From Sphingobium sp. (lineage in GTDB: Bacteria; Pseudomonadota; Alphaproteobacteria; Sphingomonadales; Sphingomonadaceae), in the NCBI GenBank assembly GCA_030148625.1, contig JASBTC010000247.1:1-17513 (forward strand): a stretch of DNA of 17,513 nt, written 5' to 3'. The number at the start of each line of letters is the position of its first letter. The first letter of the stretch is position 1. Both the position numbers and the translations under genes were made by a program. The notes below the pieces were generated by a model, which saw nothing but the letters and a program-made list of their open reading frames with translations, searched no databases and was not told the origin of the DNA. Below are positions 1 through 8,191 of this stretch, piece after piece.

Positions 1-630
1 GAACTTGGTGCCGTAGCTGCCGTTGAAAGTGTAGCGATTGGCGTCGCCATGCCCCGAGACGCCCGCATTGGCGCCCAGTTCGACGCCCTCGAAATCGTCG
101 TTGAGGATGATGTTGACCACGCCCGCGACCGCGCCCGAGCCCCAGGCGGCGGAAGCGCCGCCGGTGACGACCTCGACGCGCTTGATCACGCTCATCGGGA
201 TGTTGTTGAGGTCGGTGCTGCCGGAGAAGCGGCGGCCGTTGAGCAGCGTCAGCGTGCGCACCGCGCCAAGACCACGAAGGTCGGCGGTCGATGCGCTGGA
301 ATTGGTATTGCCCACCGTGCTGGCGGGGGTGGAGGTCGCGCGGAATTGCGGCTGGTCGTTCAGCACCGCGGCGATGCTCGGGCGCGCGCCCTGGCGCAGC
401 TCGACTTCGCCGACCACGGTGGTCGGCGTCGGTGCATCGAAGCCGGCGCGGTCGACGCGTGATCCGGTGACGACGATTTCGCTGCCGGCCTGGTCGGCAT
501 CGGCGGCTTCGGTCTGGTCGGGCGCGGTCTGTGCGAAGGCGGGCGCGGAGAATGCGATGGCGACGCCAAGCGCGATGGCACTACCGCCATGGGAAAGCGA
601 TCGCCAACGAGATTGGATTGCAGAAGTCAT
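1..630 (-). CDS. TonB-dependent outer-membrane receptor, N-terminal part (cut by window edge)
   Basis: The first 210 residues of a TonB-dependent receptor are present; the rest lies beyond position 1, so no stop codon is seen. Residues 1-34 form a signal peptide ending AFAQ. A TonB-box-like stretch EIVVTGSR follows at 51-58, then a plug domain with LRGLG at 118-122, LNGRRF at 130-135 and the conserved VVTGGASAAWGSGAVAGVVN block at 154-173. Such receptors carry bulky ligands across the outer membrane using TonB-ExbBD energy. The sequence is closely alike, residue for residue, to the N-terminus of the complete receptor at 875-3646, so the two are tandem paralogues. The start ATG is at 630-628, preceded by a weak GGGACGG ribosome site. 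A palindromic candidate operator lies about 120 bases upstream. The ligand cannot be read from sequence; context suggests a peptide. Confidence 0.93.
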   Translation of the reverse strand, partial: MTSAIQSRWRSLSHGGSAIALGVAIAFSAPAFAQTAPDQTEAADADQAGSEIVVTGSRVDRAGFDAPTPTTVVGEVELRQGARPSIAAVLNDQPQFRATSTPASTVGNTNSSASTADLRGLGAVRTLTLLNGRRFSGSTDLNNIPMSVIKRVEVVTGGASAAWGSGAVAGVVNIILNDDFEGVELGANAGVSGHGDANRYTFNGSYGTKF

Positions 631-741
631 ATACCGTCCCTTTGTTTTCTGATTTGCCGCGTGAGCCGAGCACATCTGTGTGCGGCTTCTGGCTCCGCGT
701 CTGGTCAGCATCGGGCGTGGATTGCAATAAGTCTAGATGAA

Positions 742-757
742 TATCCTGATCAGGATA
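742..757. promoter_or_regulatory. Perfect 16-bp palindrome, candidate operator upstream of first TonB receptor
   Basis: TATCCTGATCAGGATA is a perfect palindrome in the AT-rich intergenic region, centred about 120 bases upstream of the receptor start at 630. The TonB receptor at 3646 has the related TATCCTGATTGGGTCC at nearly the same distance, and both sites are followed some 20 bases on by a similar TCTAGAC/TTTAGAC element. That position and recurrence suggest an operator or activator site shared by the locus. The protein that binds is inferred, not shown. Confidence 0.6.
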
Positions 758-826
758 AAAAATTTCTCTGTGGGCTATAATGTCTGGTTATGGGTGTGCC
801 GTTTTCGAAATGGCATGTTCGGCCGA

Positions 827-866
827 GACGACGGGCAGACTTGCTTGTGACAAGCCTGCCCGCGTC
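827..866 (-). terminator. Stem-loop after second TonB receptor, possible terminator
   Basis: Just after the stop of the receptor at 875, CGGGCAG (832-838) pairs with CTGCCCG (856-862). GACG at 827-830 and CGTC at 863-866 extend the stem around a bulged A831, and CTTG/CAAG (844-847/851-854) close an inner stem. There is no clear U-run, so it may be a weak terminator or a stability element for the 3' end of the receptor mRNA. Confidence 0.4.
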
Positions 867-874
867 GCTCGCGG

Positions 875-3646
875 TCAGAAGTTCGCGCGAACCCCGAAGG
901 TGAAGTAACGGCCGATCAGATCGTAATAGGGCGAACTGACGGCGGCCAATGGCGGCTTGCGATCGAACAGGTTCTGGATGCTGCCATAAACCGTCAGGCG
1001 ATTGCCGTCGCCATAGGGAATATAGGCACGGGCGCCCAGGTCGACATAGGTGCGGGCACTGATGCGGTTGTGATCCGCGCCGGCGAGCACCTCTGCTGGC
1101 GCAAAGCCGCTGCTGTCGATGTAACGTGCCCGGATATCGGCGCCGAACCGGTCGCTCTCATAGTTTGCGGTCAGCGTGCCGCGCCATTTCGGGACGAGGA
1201 ACACCGCCTGCGAACCCACATAGCCGGCGCCGTCAATCTTGATAACGCCATTATCGACGATCAGTGAATCGACGTAGTTGGCAAGTGCGCGGATGCGCAA
1301 TTGGCCAGGCAGGCCGATGCTGTCCAACCGCGTGCGGTAGGACATTTCGAAATCGATGCCCGTGTTCTTGAAGTTCGCGACGTTGATATACGACGCATTG
1401 ATCACTTTGGCGAACTTGGTGGCCGGATCGCGTTCGATCTGCGCGCAGGCGCCCTGATTGCCCTGCTTATAGCAGCCGTTGACGATCTGCTGCGCCGTCA
1501 GCGTCGTGATCACGTCCTTGATCTTTATGTTGTAATAATCGACCGAGAAATCGAAGCCGGGAAGGAAGGTGGGCGAGAAGACACCGCCAACCGTGAAGGT
1601 GTCTGCGATCTCGGGCTTGAGATTGGGATTGCCGCCGGTGAACAGGGTGACGGGCACCGTCGGCTTTTTGGTGGGTTCGACCGGATCGACGAAACCTTCG
1701 TCCACGACCGTGGTGAACAGCGTCGAGCGCTGGCTGAAAAGCTCGGTCAGATTGGCTGCCCGGATATCGCGCGAGCGGGTCGTGCGCAGCTTCAGCCCTT
1801 CCGTCACATCCCAGACGCCGCCCACTTTCCACGACCAGATCGAACCACCGGTGCTGTAATCGGAGATGCGGGCTGCCGCGTTGAGCACCAGCTTGTCGAC
1901 GAGCGGCAGGTTGGCGAGCAGCGGGACGGCGACTTCGGCGAAGCCTTCCTTCACATTGTTGCCGGTCTTCAGGATGTTGACGCCGTTGATCGTGTTGAAA
2001 TTGCCGAGCAGCGAATTTGCGTCATACAAGGTCTGGAAGGATTCCTCGCGATATTCGCCGCCGATGGCGAACGAAACCGGCAGGTTCCACAGTTCGAACG
2101 GTTCACCGCTGATGCTGGCGCCCGCGCTGTCGAGCCAGGTTTTGGTGACCGCGTTCCAGACACCCGTCGAATAGGCGATCGCGGCGGGATCGGCGCGTCC
2201 CGAACCGAACAGGTTGAGCGGACGGCACGCCGGATCGTTGTTGCTCGGGTCCGCATCTGCGTTCACCGCGCAGACGATCTGGCCGCCGCTCGACACGGCG
2301 TTGATCGCTCTGGCGAACTCGGCTTTCTTGGTCAGGCCCAGCAATTTCTGGTCTTCGGTGCGTTCGCCATGGCTGAAATAGGCATTGTAACGCCACTTGC
2401 CGCCACCGAACGAGCCATCGATCCCGATCGCTCCCTGGATCGTCTCGCGATCATAGCGATAGCGTGCGAGCGACATGTCGGTCAGCACACGGCCCATGGT
2501 AAAGCTTGTTTCCCCCTTTGCAGCAAAAGCCGCCCGCTGCGCGTCCGTGAGATAGGGATTGGTGGTGGAGAAGACGATATCTGTAACGCCCAGATCGGGG
2601 AAGAAGACGCGTTCGTTCCAGACCTTGTTGTAGCCGCCTTCCACCCAGATCTTGAGCGTGTCGGTCAAATCGTAGCTGGCGCGCGCGAAGACGTTACCGC
2701 GCTCGATCGGTGCCGCCAGCGAGCGATATTGGTCGATATTATAGCCTTCGCCGCCGATCATCGTCGACGAGTTGTTGCGGATGATGCCGAACTGGAATGG
2801 GCGTAGCGAGCCGTCAGGATTGAAGGTCTGTCCGGCAAGAACGCCCGTGCGGATCAGGCCGCCCTCGCTCCGCCGGGCTTCGTGAATGTTCGCGGTCGGA
2901 TAGAGCTTGCCGTCGGCGCCAGGATAAAGGGCCGTCGAGCCGATCAGCGGGCGCGCATTGCCCGGGATGATGCCCTTGTCCTTCAGATAGTCGCCGCCGA
3001 TCATGAAGTGGCCGCGGCCGTCGGCGAATTTGAAGCCCGCCGAACCTTCGAACAGATATTTCTGACCGTCGCCGCGCGACGAGATGCCGGTCTGCGCGCC
3101 GAGCTCGAAGCCTTCCTTATTGTCGTCGAGCAGCAGGTTGACGACGCCGGCGACGGCGCCCGAACCATAGGCGGCCGAGGCGCCGCCGGTGACGACGTCG
3201 ATCTGCTTGATCAGCGAATAGGGAACGGTCTGGAGATCGTTCGAGCTGACATAGCGGCGGTTGTTGATCAGCACGAGCGTGCGTGCCGCGCCCAGGCCGC
3301 GCAGGTCGGCCGGGGTCTGGCCGGACGACGTCACGGTGTTGGTCGAGGTTGCGCTCTGCGTCTGGCGGAATTGCGGAAGATCGGCGAGCGAAGCGCCGAT
3401 GTCGGTGCGGCCGGCCTGCTGCAACTCGGTGACGCCGATCACCGTCGTCGGGGTCGGTGCGTCGAAGCCGGCGGTGCTGATGCGCGATCCGGTGATGACG
3501 ATTTCACTGGAGCCTTCTTCGGCCTGTGCTTCCTGTGGCGCAGTCTGCGCGAAGGCCGGCGCGGCAAAGGCGAGGGCGACGCCCAGCGCGAGCGCGCTGC
3601 CGCCACGTGACAAGGTACACCAACGGGTCTGGGATGGGGAGGTCAT
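875..3646 (-). CDS. TonB-dependent outer-membrane receptor (complete)
   Basis: This 923-residue protein has the full layout of a TonB-dependent receptor. A signal peptide ends AFAQ at 34 and a TonB-box-like EIVITGSR lies at 48-55. The plug domain contains LRGLG at 115-119, INNRRY at 127-132 and a VVTGGASAAYGSGAVAGVVN block at 151-170. A long beta-barrel follows and ends in a terminal Phe (YFTFGVRANF), the signature for barrel insertion. It would import a bulky ligand across the outer membrane. It is a paralogue of the receptor at 1-630 and transcribed in the same direction, with its own upstream region (3647-3808) holding a candidate operator. Downstream of its stop is a stem-loop. The neighbouring peptidase and deacylase genes suggest peptide or N-acyl-peptide cargo, but siderophore or sugar cargo cannot be excluded from sequence. 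The barrel contains several Cys residues (for example VCAV and ACRP), probably in extracellular loops. Confidence 0.95.
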   Translation of the reverse strand: MTSPSQTRWCTLSRGGSALALGVALAFAAPAFAQTAPQEAQAEEGSSEIVITGSRISTAGFDAPTPTTVIGVTELQQAGRTDIGASLADLPQFRQTQSATSTNTVTSSGQTPADLRGLGAARTLVLINNRRYVSSNDLQTVPYSLIKQIDVVTGGASAAYGSGAVAGVVNLLLDDNKEGFELGAQTGISSRGDGQKYLFEGSAGFKFADGRGHFMIGGDYLKDKGIIPGNARPLIGSTALYPGADGKLYPTANIHEARRSEGGLIRTGVLAGQTFNPDGSLRPFQFGIIRNNSSTMIGGEGYNIDQYRSLAAPIERGNVFARASYDLTDTLKIWVEGGYNKVWNERVFFPDLGVTDIVFSTTNPYLTDAQRAAFAAKGETSFTMGRVLTDMSLARYRYDRETIQGAIGIDGSFGGGKWRYNAYFSHGERTEDQKLLGLTKKAEFARAINAVSSGGQIVCAVNADADPSNNDPACRPLNLFGSGRADPAAIAYSTGVWNAVTKTWLDSAGASISGEPFELWNLPVSFAIGGEYREESFQTLYDANSLLGNFNTINGVNILKTGNNVKEGFAEVAVPLLANLPLVDKLVLNAAARISDYSTGGSIWSWKVGGVWDVTEGLKLRTTRSRDIRAANLTELFSQRSTLFTTVVDEGFVDPVEPTKKPTVPVTLFTGGNPNLKPEIADTFTVGGVFSPTFLPGFDFSVDYYNIKIKDVITTLTAQQIVNGCYKQGNQGACAQIERDPATKFAKVINASYINVANFKNTGIDFEMSYRTRLDSIGLPGQLRIRALANYVDSLIVDNGVIKIDGAGYVGSQAVFLVPKWRGTLTANYESDRFGADIRARYIDSSGFAPAEVLAGADHNRISARTYVDLGARAYIPYGDGNRLTVYGSIQNLFDRKPPLAAVSSPYYDLIGRYFTFGVRANF

Positions 3647-3753
3647 GCTGTGGTTCCCTTTTGTATATGGCGTCGCGAGCCGGACTCGTCTTCGCGAGTT
3701 TGCGTGCTGTTTGACGCCTGTTTTGGCCGAAGCCGGTCGTCGGGTCTAAAACT

Positions 3754-3769
3754 GGACCCAATCAGGATA
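3754..3769 (-). promoter_or_regulatory. Candidate operator upstream of second TonB receptor
   Basis: Read on the minus strand this is TATCCTGATTGGGTCC: the left half matches the perfect palindrome at 742-757 exactly for nine bases (TATCCTGAT) and the right half is degenerate. It is centred about 115 bases upstream of the receptor start at 3646, almost the same spacing as for the first receptor, and is followed by TTTTAGAC. The related TATCCTGATTGGACAA occurs at 16852. It is probably a weaker version of the same regulatory site. Confidence 0.5.
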
Positions 3770-3808
3770 TAAGTTTCTAAAAGAGAAAATCGATATCGAC
3801 AACCCGCC

Positions 3809-5359
3809 TTACGGTTTCACCAACCGAAAGAGCACGTGCGGCTGTGAGCTGAACGACATTTTGCGGTCGCCGGCCGGGCCGTAGAATTGGAGCCGCTCAT
3901 ATGGGCCGCCCTGGCGTGCGCCGGTCACCTGCTCGTAGATCTCCGGGCCGATCTGTTCCCAATAGGTCTTGGTGCCGCCGGCGTCGGTGATCAGGCCGTG
4001 CGCGCCGTCCGCCGACACCTTGATGTCGAATTCGGGCCGCGGCGGATCGCTATAGGTGCGGCGATTGGTGCGATACGCCCCGACCGTCGGCGCGGCGGTG
4101 CCGGTCCAGCGCGGCGCGGGCGCCACGGGGAAGACCCGGCCGATCATCGCGTTCATCAGTTCGGTTCGGCCGCCATAGCTGCCCTGGCCGCCCGTGGTCG
4201 ACACGAAGAAGCCGAAATCGGCTTCGGGCGCCAGCACCATATAGGAATGGAAATCGGCGGTGTTGCCACCATGGCCGATCAGGCGCGGGCCCTGTTCGCG
4301 CACGACCATATAGCCATGTGCCATCGGCTGCAGCGCCGGTGCGTTGCGGGTCAGGTCGGTGCGCATCAGGCGCATCGTCTCGGGCTTGAGGATCTGGACA
4401 TTGCCCAGGCGTCCATTGCCGAGATGCGCGAGCATGAAGCGCGCCAGGTCCGGCCCCGTGGCAGAGACCGACCCCGCGGGCATGATGTTCGAATAGAGCT
4501 CGAAGGGCTTGGCGACGAGCTTGCCGTCGACCAGCTTGTAGCCGTTCGCCATGTTTGCGGCGCGATCGCCGGTCAGCGGCTCGCGGAACGTCGCGCTCTT
4601 CATGCCGAGCGGGCCGAAGATATGCTTGTCGATATAATCGGCGAATTTCTCGCCCGAGACGCGCTGGACGATATAGCCGGCGATCGCCGAGCCATAGTTG
4701 GAATAGGATGTTTCGACCCCCGGCTCGCGGACGCGCGTCGGGATATTCTTCGGATCCTTGAGGAAAGTGTCGAGCGGAATCAGCCCCGAAACATCGTCGG
4801 TGGTGATGCCGCCCAGATCCTCGAAGCCCGGCGAATGATCGAGCAGGTGCCTGACCAGGATCGGGCGGGTCTGCCCGTTCGTCGGGATGGTGAAGTCGAG
4901 ATATTTGTCGATCGGATCGTCGAGCTTCACCTTGCCCTGCTCGACCTGCTGCATCAGCGCGGTCCAGGTGAACAGCTTGGAGACCGAACCGGGGCGGAAC
5001 AGCGTCTTTTCGCCGTCGACGGGGATTTTCCGGTCGATATCGGCATAGCCATAGCCGCGCGAGAACAGCACCTTGCCCTTCGACACCACCGTGACCACCG
5101 CGCCGGCGACTTCACGCGTCGCGATCTGCTGGGCCATGATTCCGTCGACGAACTCGGCCAGGCCGGCGAGGCGCGCCGGGTCGATCGTGACAGCCGCCGT
5201 CCTGGCAGCGGGGGCGCTCTGCGCGAATCCCGGCGAGACCGAGCCCAGCACGAGCGAAAGGCCGATCGCCGTTCCGGTCAGAAACTTCGACAGCCCGCCA
5301 GACCGCCCGCCAGACCGCGTTGCATCTCGCATCAGCCCATTCGTCACACGACTCTCCAT
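3809..5359 (-). CDS. Exported serine hydrolase, class C beta-lactamase / DD-peptidase fold
   Basis: This 516-residue protein belongs to the serine hydrolase family with the beta-lactamase fold (PF00144), which includes class C beta-lactamases, DD-carboxypeptidases, D-aminopeptidases and esterases. Three active-site motifs are visible: SVSK at 125-128 (nucleophile Ser, base Lys), YSN at 219-221 and HGG at 363-365. A signal peptide ends FAQ near 47, so it acts in the periplasm or outside. A C-terminal region of about 120 residues follows the catalytic domain. It is a paralogue of the catalytic half of the protein at 14773-16746 (shared FRPGSVSKLFTWT, AGYIVQRVSG and YLDF) but lacks its membrane segments. 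The start is uncertain: ATG at 5359 has no good ribosome site, whereas GTG at 5347 has GGAGAG four bases upstream. The exact substrate is unknown; context favours D-residue peptides. Confidence 0.9.
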   Translation of the reverse strand: MESRVTNGLMRDATRSGGRSGGLSKFLTGTAIGLSLVLGSVSPGFAQSAPAARTAAVTIDPARLAGLAEFVDGIMAQQIATREVAGAVVTVVSKGKVLFSRGYGYADIDRKIPVDGEKTLFRPGSVSKLFTWTALMQQVEQGKVKLDDPIDKYLDFTIPTNGQTRPILVRHLLDHSPGFEDLGGITTDDVSGLIPLDTFLKDPKNIPTRVREPGVETSYSNYGSAIAGYIVQRVSGEKFADYIDKHIFGPLGMKSATFREPLTGDRAANMANGYKLVDGKLVAKPFELYSNIMPAGSVSATGPDLARFMLAHLGNGRLGNVQILKPETMRLMRTDLTRNAPALQPMAHGYMVVREQGPRLIGHGGNTADFHSYMVLAPEADFGFFVSTTGGQGSYGGRTELMNAMIGRVFPVAPAPRWTGTAAPTVGAYRTNRRTYSDPPRPEFDIKVSADGAHGLITDAGGTKTYWEQIGPEIYEQVTGARQGGPYERLQFYGPAGDRKMSFSSQPHVLFRLVKP

Positions 5360-5414
5360 TCACGCCGCAAGTTCGACCCTGCACGGCGCGGACGCTACAC
5401 ATTGGGATGTAATT

Positions 5415-5428
5415 TTCCTATTGGGATA
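5415..5428 (-). promoter_or_regulatory. Degenerate operator-like site upstream of serine hydrolase
   Basis: On the minus strand this reads TATCCCAATAGGAA, which fits the pattern TATCC[TC][GA]AT.GG shared with the sites at 3754-3769 and 16852-16866. A second ATCCCAAT half-site (5401-5408) lies 19 bases away, so the two copies would face the same side of the helix about two turns apart. It is 56-69 bases upstream of the start at 5359. This is the weakest single match of the set. Confidence 0.35.
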
Positions 5429-5449
5429 TTGCTAAATCAGTGAAAAAAA

Positions 5450-5477
5450 TTCGAAACAGAATAGAAATATATATAAT
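5450..5477 (+). promoter_or_regulatory. Possible promoter for the beta-lactamase/deacylase unit
   Basis: A perfect TATAAT hexamer (5472-5477) sits in a very AT-rich stretch. TTCGAA (5450-5455), a poor -35 match, is 16 bases upstream. It points toward the beta-lactamase-like gene at 5624 and would leave a leader of roughly 140 bases containing the palindromic site at 5535. The surrounding TA-rich run makes chance hexamers likely. Confidence 0.3.
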
Positions 5478-5534
5478 ATCAAGGAGTTAATATCGAATAT
5501 TCTTTTTGTTGCATTCGAAAGTCGTTGGCGCGAA

Positions 5535-5550
5535 TGTCCTGATCAGAGAA
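5535..5550 (+). promoter_or_regulatory. Candidate operator upstream of class A beta-lactamase-like gene
   Basis: TGTCCTGATCAGAGAA matches TATCCTGATCAGGATA at 12 of 16 positions and keeps the palindromic core CTGATCAG (5539-5546). It lies 74-89 bases upstream of the start at 5624, in the divergent region shared with the serine hydrolase gene. It probably belongs to the same set of regulatory sites as those at 742, 12382 and 16852. Confidence 0.45.
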
Positions 5551-5623
5551 TTTTCGGCGAGCCTGTCCGGCATGGCTTGCCTGTCACCCACCATATGCTC
5601 GCCGGATCTAGGGAGAGTTTTTC

Positions 5624-6643
5624 ATGTTGAATCAAAAGCTTCGGCTTGCGCTTTTGCCGCTGCTGCTGGCTACGGCCGGAGTCGCGGCGCCCGTGATGGC
5701 GCAATCGGCGACTCAGTCGGCGTCGACCGCCGGTCTCGATCAGCAGATTGCGCGCCTTGCCCAGGGTTCAGGCGGCGTTGTCGGCGTCGCCGCCTGGCGG
5801 CTCGATGGAAAGGGGCCGCGCATCCTGCTCAACGGCAACGAGGCGTTTCCGATGGCCAGTACCTTCAAGGTTGCGGTGGCGGGCAGGATCTTCGAGCGCG
5901 TCGACAAGGGCGAACTGAAGCTCGACCAGATGCTCGATGTGCCGATGGACATGTTCTCGCCGTCTGAAGTGATCGCCGACCGGCTGATCCATCCCGGCGT
6001 GAGCCTGTCGGTCTATAATCTGCTCGAACTGATGCTGACGCAGAGCGACAACACCGCGACCGACGTGCTGACCAAGGCCGCGGGCGGCCCGGCCGTCGTC
6101 ACCGCCTGGGTCCGTGCGCAGGGCGTGACCGGCCAGCGCATCGACCGCGACACCGCCGGCCTGCTGCGCGATTTCTTCGGTGTCGGCCCCGGCCCGTTGG
6201 CCGAAGCGTTCGAAGCGGCGGCGAAGGCCAATCCCGATATAGAGCGCAAGGGGAGCCTGCCCGATCCCGCCTTCGACAATGATCCGCGCGACACCAGCAC
6301 GCCTGAGGCGATGGGCACGCTGCTCACCCGCATCTTCTCCGGCAAGGCGCTGTCTGCGGAAAGCACAAAGGCGCTGATCGGGATCATGGAACGCTGCCGC
6401 ACGGGTGGGGCGCGACTGCGCGGCAAGATGCCGCCGGGCACGAAGGTCGCCAACAAGACCGGCACGATCGGCGGCACAGTCAACGATACCGGCGTGCTCA
6501 CCTTGCCCGGCGGCGCCGGCCAGATCGTCATTGCCGTCTATGTGAAGAAGAGCGCGGCGCCCGTCGCCGACCGCGAGCGCGCGATCGCCGAGATCGCACG
6601 CTCGGTGCATGACTATTTCCTCTTCTCGGCACCCGTGAAGTGA
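5624..6643 (+). CDS. Class A beta-lactamase-like serine hydrolase, exported
   Basis: The protein has 339 residues. A signal peptide ends VMAQ at 27. Class A motifs are clear: STFK at 79-82, SDN at 141-143 and KTG at 278-280, followed by the usual C-terminal strand and helix. The family opens beta-lactam rings through the Ser nucleophile. Oddly, the omega-loop region reads RIDRDTAGLL at 172-181, where standard enzymes have RLDRxEPELN: Thr177 aligns with Glu166 and Leu181 with Asn170. About 40 extra residues separate this from the DPRDTSTP segment (220-227). It may therefore be a slow or altered lactamase, or act on another amide. The ATG at 5624 has a GGGAGAG ribosome site. Its TGA overlaps the GTG of the next gene, so the two are probably co-translated. 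It is divergent from the serine hydrolase at 3809-5359. Resistance activity is not established by sequence. Confidence 0.9.
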   Translation: MLNQKLRLALLPLLLATAGVAAPVMAQSATQSASTAGLDQQIARLAQGSGGVVGVAAWRLDGKGPRILLNGNEAFPMASTFKVAVAGRIFERVDKGELKLDQMLDVPMDMFSPSEVIADRLIHPGVSLSVYNLLELMLTQSDNTATDVLTKAAGGPAVVTAWVRAQGVTGQRIDRDTAGLLRDFFGVGPGPLAEAFEAAAKANPDIERKGSLPDPAFDNDPRDTSTPEAMGTLLTRIFSGKALSAESTKALIGIMERCRTGGARLRGKMPPGTKVANKTGTIGGTVNDTGVLTLPGGAGQIVIAVYVKKSAAPVADRERAIAEIARSVHDYFLFSAPVK

Positions 6644-8142
6644 GAGGGCTGAGCATCAGGACGCGGTTTTTCGCTGCTGCGGGGCTTGCCGCGCTTGCGG
6701 TCGCAGCGCCGGCGGCCGCGCAGACCTACGACATCGTGATCGCCAATGGCCGCGTCATGGATCCCGAAAGCGGGCGTGACGAGGTGGCCAATATCGGCAT
6801 CAATGGCCGCAGCATCGCGGCGATCACGACGGAAGCAATCAAGGGGCGCCGGATGATCGACGCGAAGAACCTGGTGGTCGCGCCCGGTTTCGTCGATCTC
6901 CACGCTCATGGGCAGAATCCGAAGGGCGAATATTATCAGGTGCTCGACGGCGTCACGACCGCGATCGACGCGGAAGGCGGGGCGATGCCGATCGCGCCCT
7001 TCATCGCCGCGCTTTCAGGTAAGGCGCTGACCAATTTCGGCGCCACCGCATCGCATCAGTGCGCACGGATGGAAGTGATCGCCAATGCGCCTTGCCATGG
7101 CCATTTCGCGATCAATGATGGTGGCGAGACGAGCGATCGCAGGGCCTATACGGCTGCAGCGACGCCGGAACAGCAACGTGCGATCGTCGCCGCGCTCGAC
7201 CGTGAGGTCGCGGCCGGCGCGCTCGGCTATGGCCTGGGCATCGAATATACGCCGGGGGCGAGCCGCGGCGAGATCTACGACATCTTCAAAGCGGCGGCGG
7301 CGACGCGCGCGCCGGTCTTTGTCCATGTCCGCAGCCGTCCGCTCGATCCCGCGCCTGGCGTGCCGATTGCGGTGGCACAGGAAGTGATCGCCAATGCGGC
7401 GCTCACCGGCGCTCCCCTGCAGATCGTGCATCTCCATTCGACGGGCCTGCGCGATACGCCGACCCTGATCGACATGGTCAAGCGCGCACGCCAGCGCGGC
7501 ATGGACATCACGTCGGAGGCCTATCCCTATACGGCGGGCAGCACTTCGATCGGCTCCGAGTTCTTCCGCGACGGCTGGCAGGAGCGTTCGGGCATCGGCT
7601 ATGGCGACCTGCAATGGCCCGCGACGGGTGAGCGGCTGACCAAGGACAGCTTCGAACGCTATCGCCGCGAACAGCCCAATGCCGCGGTCGTCATCCACAT
7701 GATCCCGGAGGATGTGGTCGACGCGATCATCGCGGAGCCTGAAATCTCGATCGCGTCCGACGGCATGCCCTGGGTCACGTCGGGCGAGCATCCGCGCGGC
7801 GCCGGCACCTATGGCCGCGTGCTCGGCCGCTATGTCCGCGAACGCAAGACGCTGGACCTGATGGCGGCGCTGCGCAAGATGGCGCTGATGCCCGCGCAGC
7901 GGCTGGAGGCGGTTTCTCCGCAAATGGCGAAGAAGGGGCGGCTGAAGGTGGGCGCCGATGCGGACATCGCCATCTTCGACCCCGCCACCGTCAGCGATGT
8001 CGCGACTTTCCAGAAGCCGATGCAGGCCTCGGTCGGTTTCCGTCATGTGCTGGTCAACGGCCAGCCCGTGGTGCGCGACGGCAAGCTGGTGGAGAAAGTC
8101 TTCCCCGGCGAGGCGATCACGGGGACGGCGAAGGGGCAGTAA
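6640..8142 (+). CDS. D-aminoacylase-family amidohydrolase (N-acyl-D-amino-acid deacylase-like), exported
   Basis: This 500-residue metal-dependent amidohydrolase resembles N-acyl-D-amino-acid deacylases, which release D-amino acids from N-acyl or peptide-like precursors. Candidate metal and catalytic residues are HAH at 88-90, Glu112 in an EGG motif (the characterised enzymes have a bridging Cys near here), His229, the HLH pair His264/His266 and Asp374 in SDG. HPRGAGTYGR at 384-393 is the family's HPR-x-x-GT signature. A signal peptide ends AAAQ near 28, so it is probably periplasmic. The GTG start overlaps the preceding stop as GTGA, a sign of translational coupling. The C-terminal VGADADIAIFDP (452-463) is the usual beta-sandwich closing strand. 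It retains the complete set of metal ligands, unlike its relative at 8381-10027. The acyl group and amino acid preferred are not readable. Confidence 0.88.
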   Translation: MRGLSIRTRFFAAAGLAALAVAAPAAAQTYDIVIANGRVMDPESGRDEVANIGINGRSIAAITTEAIKGRRMIDAKNLVVAPGFVDLHAHGQNPKGEYYQVLDGVTTAIDAEGGAMPIAPFIAALSGKALTNFGATASHQCARMEVIANAPCHGHFAINDGGETSDRRAYTAAATPEQQRAIVAALDREVAAGALGYGLGIEYTPGASRGEIYDIFKAAAATRAPVFVHVRSRPLDPAPGVPIAVAQEVIANAALTGAPLQIVHLHSTGLRDTPTLIDMVKRARQRGMDITSEAYPYTAGSTSIGSEFFRDGWQERSGIGYGDLQWPATGERLTKDSFERYRREQPNAAVVIHMIPEDVVDAIIAEPEISIASDGMPWVTSGEHPRGAGTYGRVLGRYVRERKTLDLMAALRKMALMPAQRLEAVSPQMAKKGRLKVGADADIAIFDPATVSDVATFQKPMQASVGFRHVLVNGQPVVRDGKLVEKVFPGEAITGTAKGQ

Positions 8143-8191
8143 GGCTTCGCACGGGGCCGGTTCGCTGGCCCTGCCGAACCGGCACTCACAT

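Noticed and set aside
1301..2806. 501-codon open frame on the plus strand opposite the second TonB receptor
   Set aside because: It is a high-GC antisense shadow: low-complexity Arg/Ala/Asp-rich product, no family motif, and the minus strand encodes a full receptor there.
3790..3799. TCGATATCGA palindrome followed by a T-rich run after the first serine hydrolase stop
   Set aside because: A ten-base palindrome without a loop cannot make a stable terminator hairpin, and it lies in an AT-rich receptor promoter region.
3887..5443. 518-codon plus-strand frame opposite the serine hydrolase
   Set aside because: The product is rich in Arg, His and Asp with no recognisable domain, while the minus strand has all three serine hydrolase motifs.
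5506..5967. Plus-strand frame overlapping the start of the lactamase-like gene
   Set aside because: It is in a different frame from the gene with STFK/SDN/KTG, and the lactamase start at 5624 has a good ribosome site and signal peptide.
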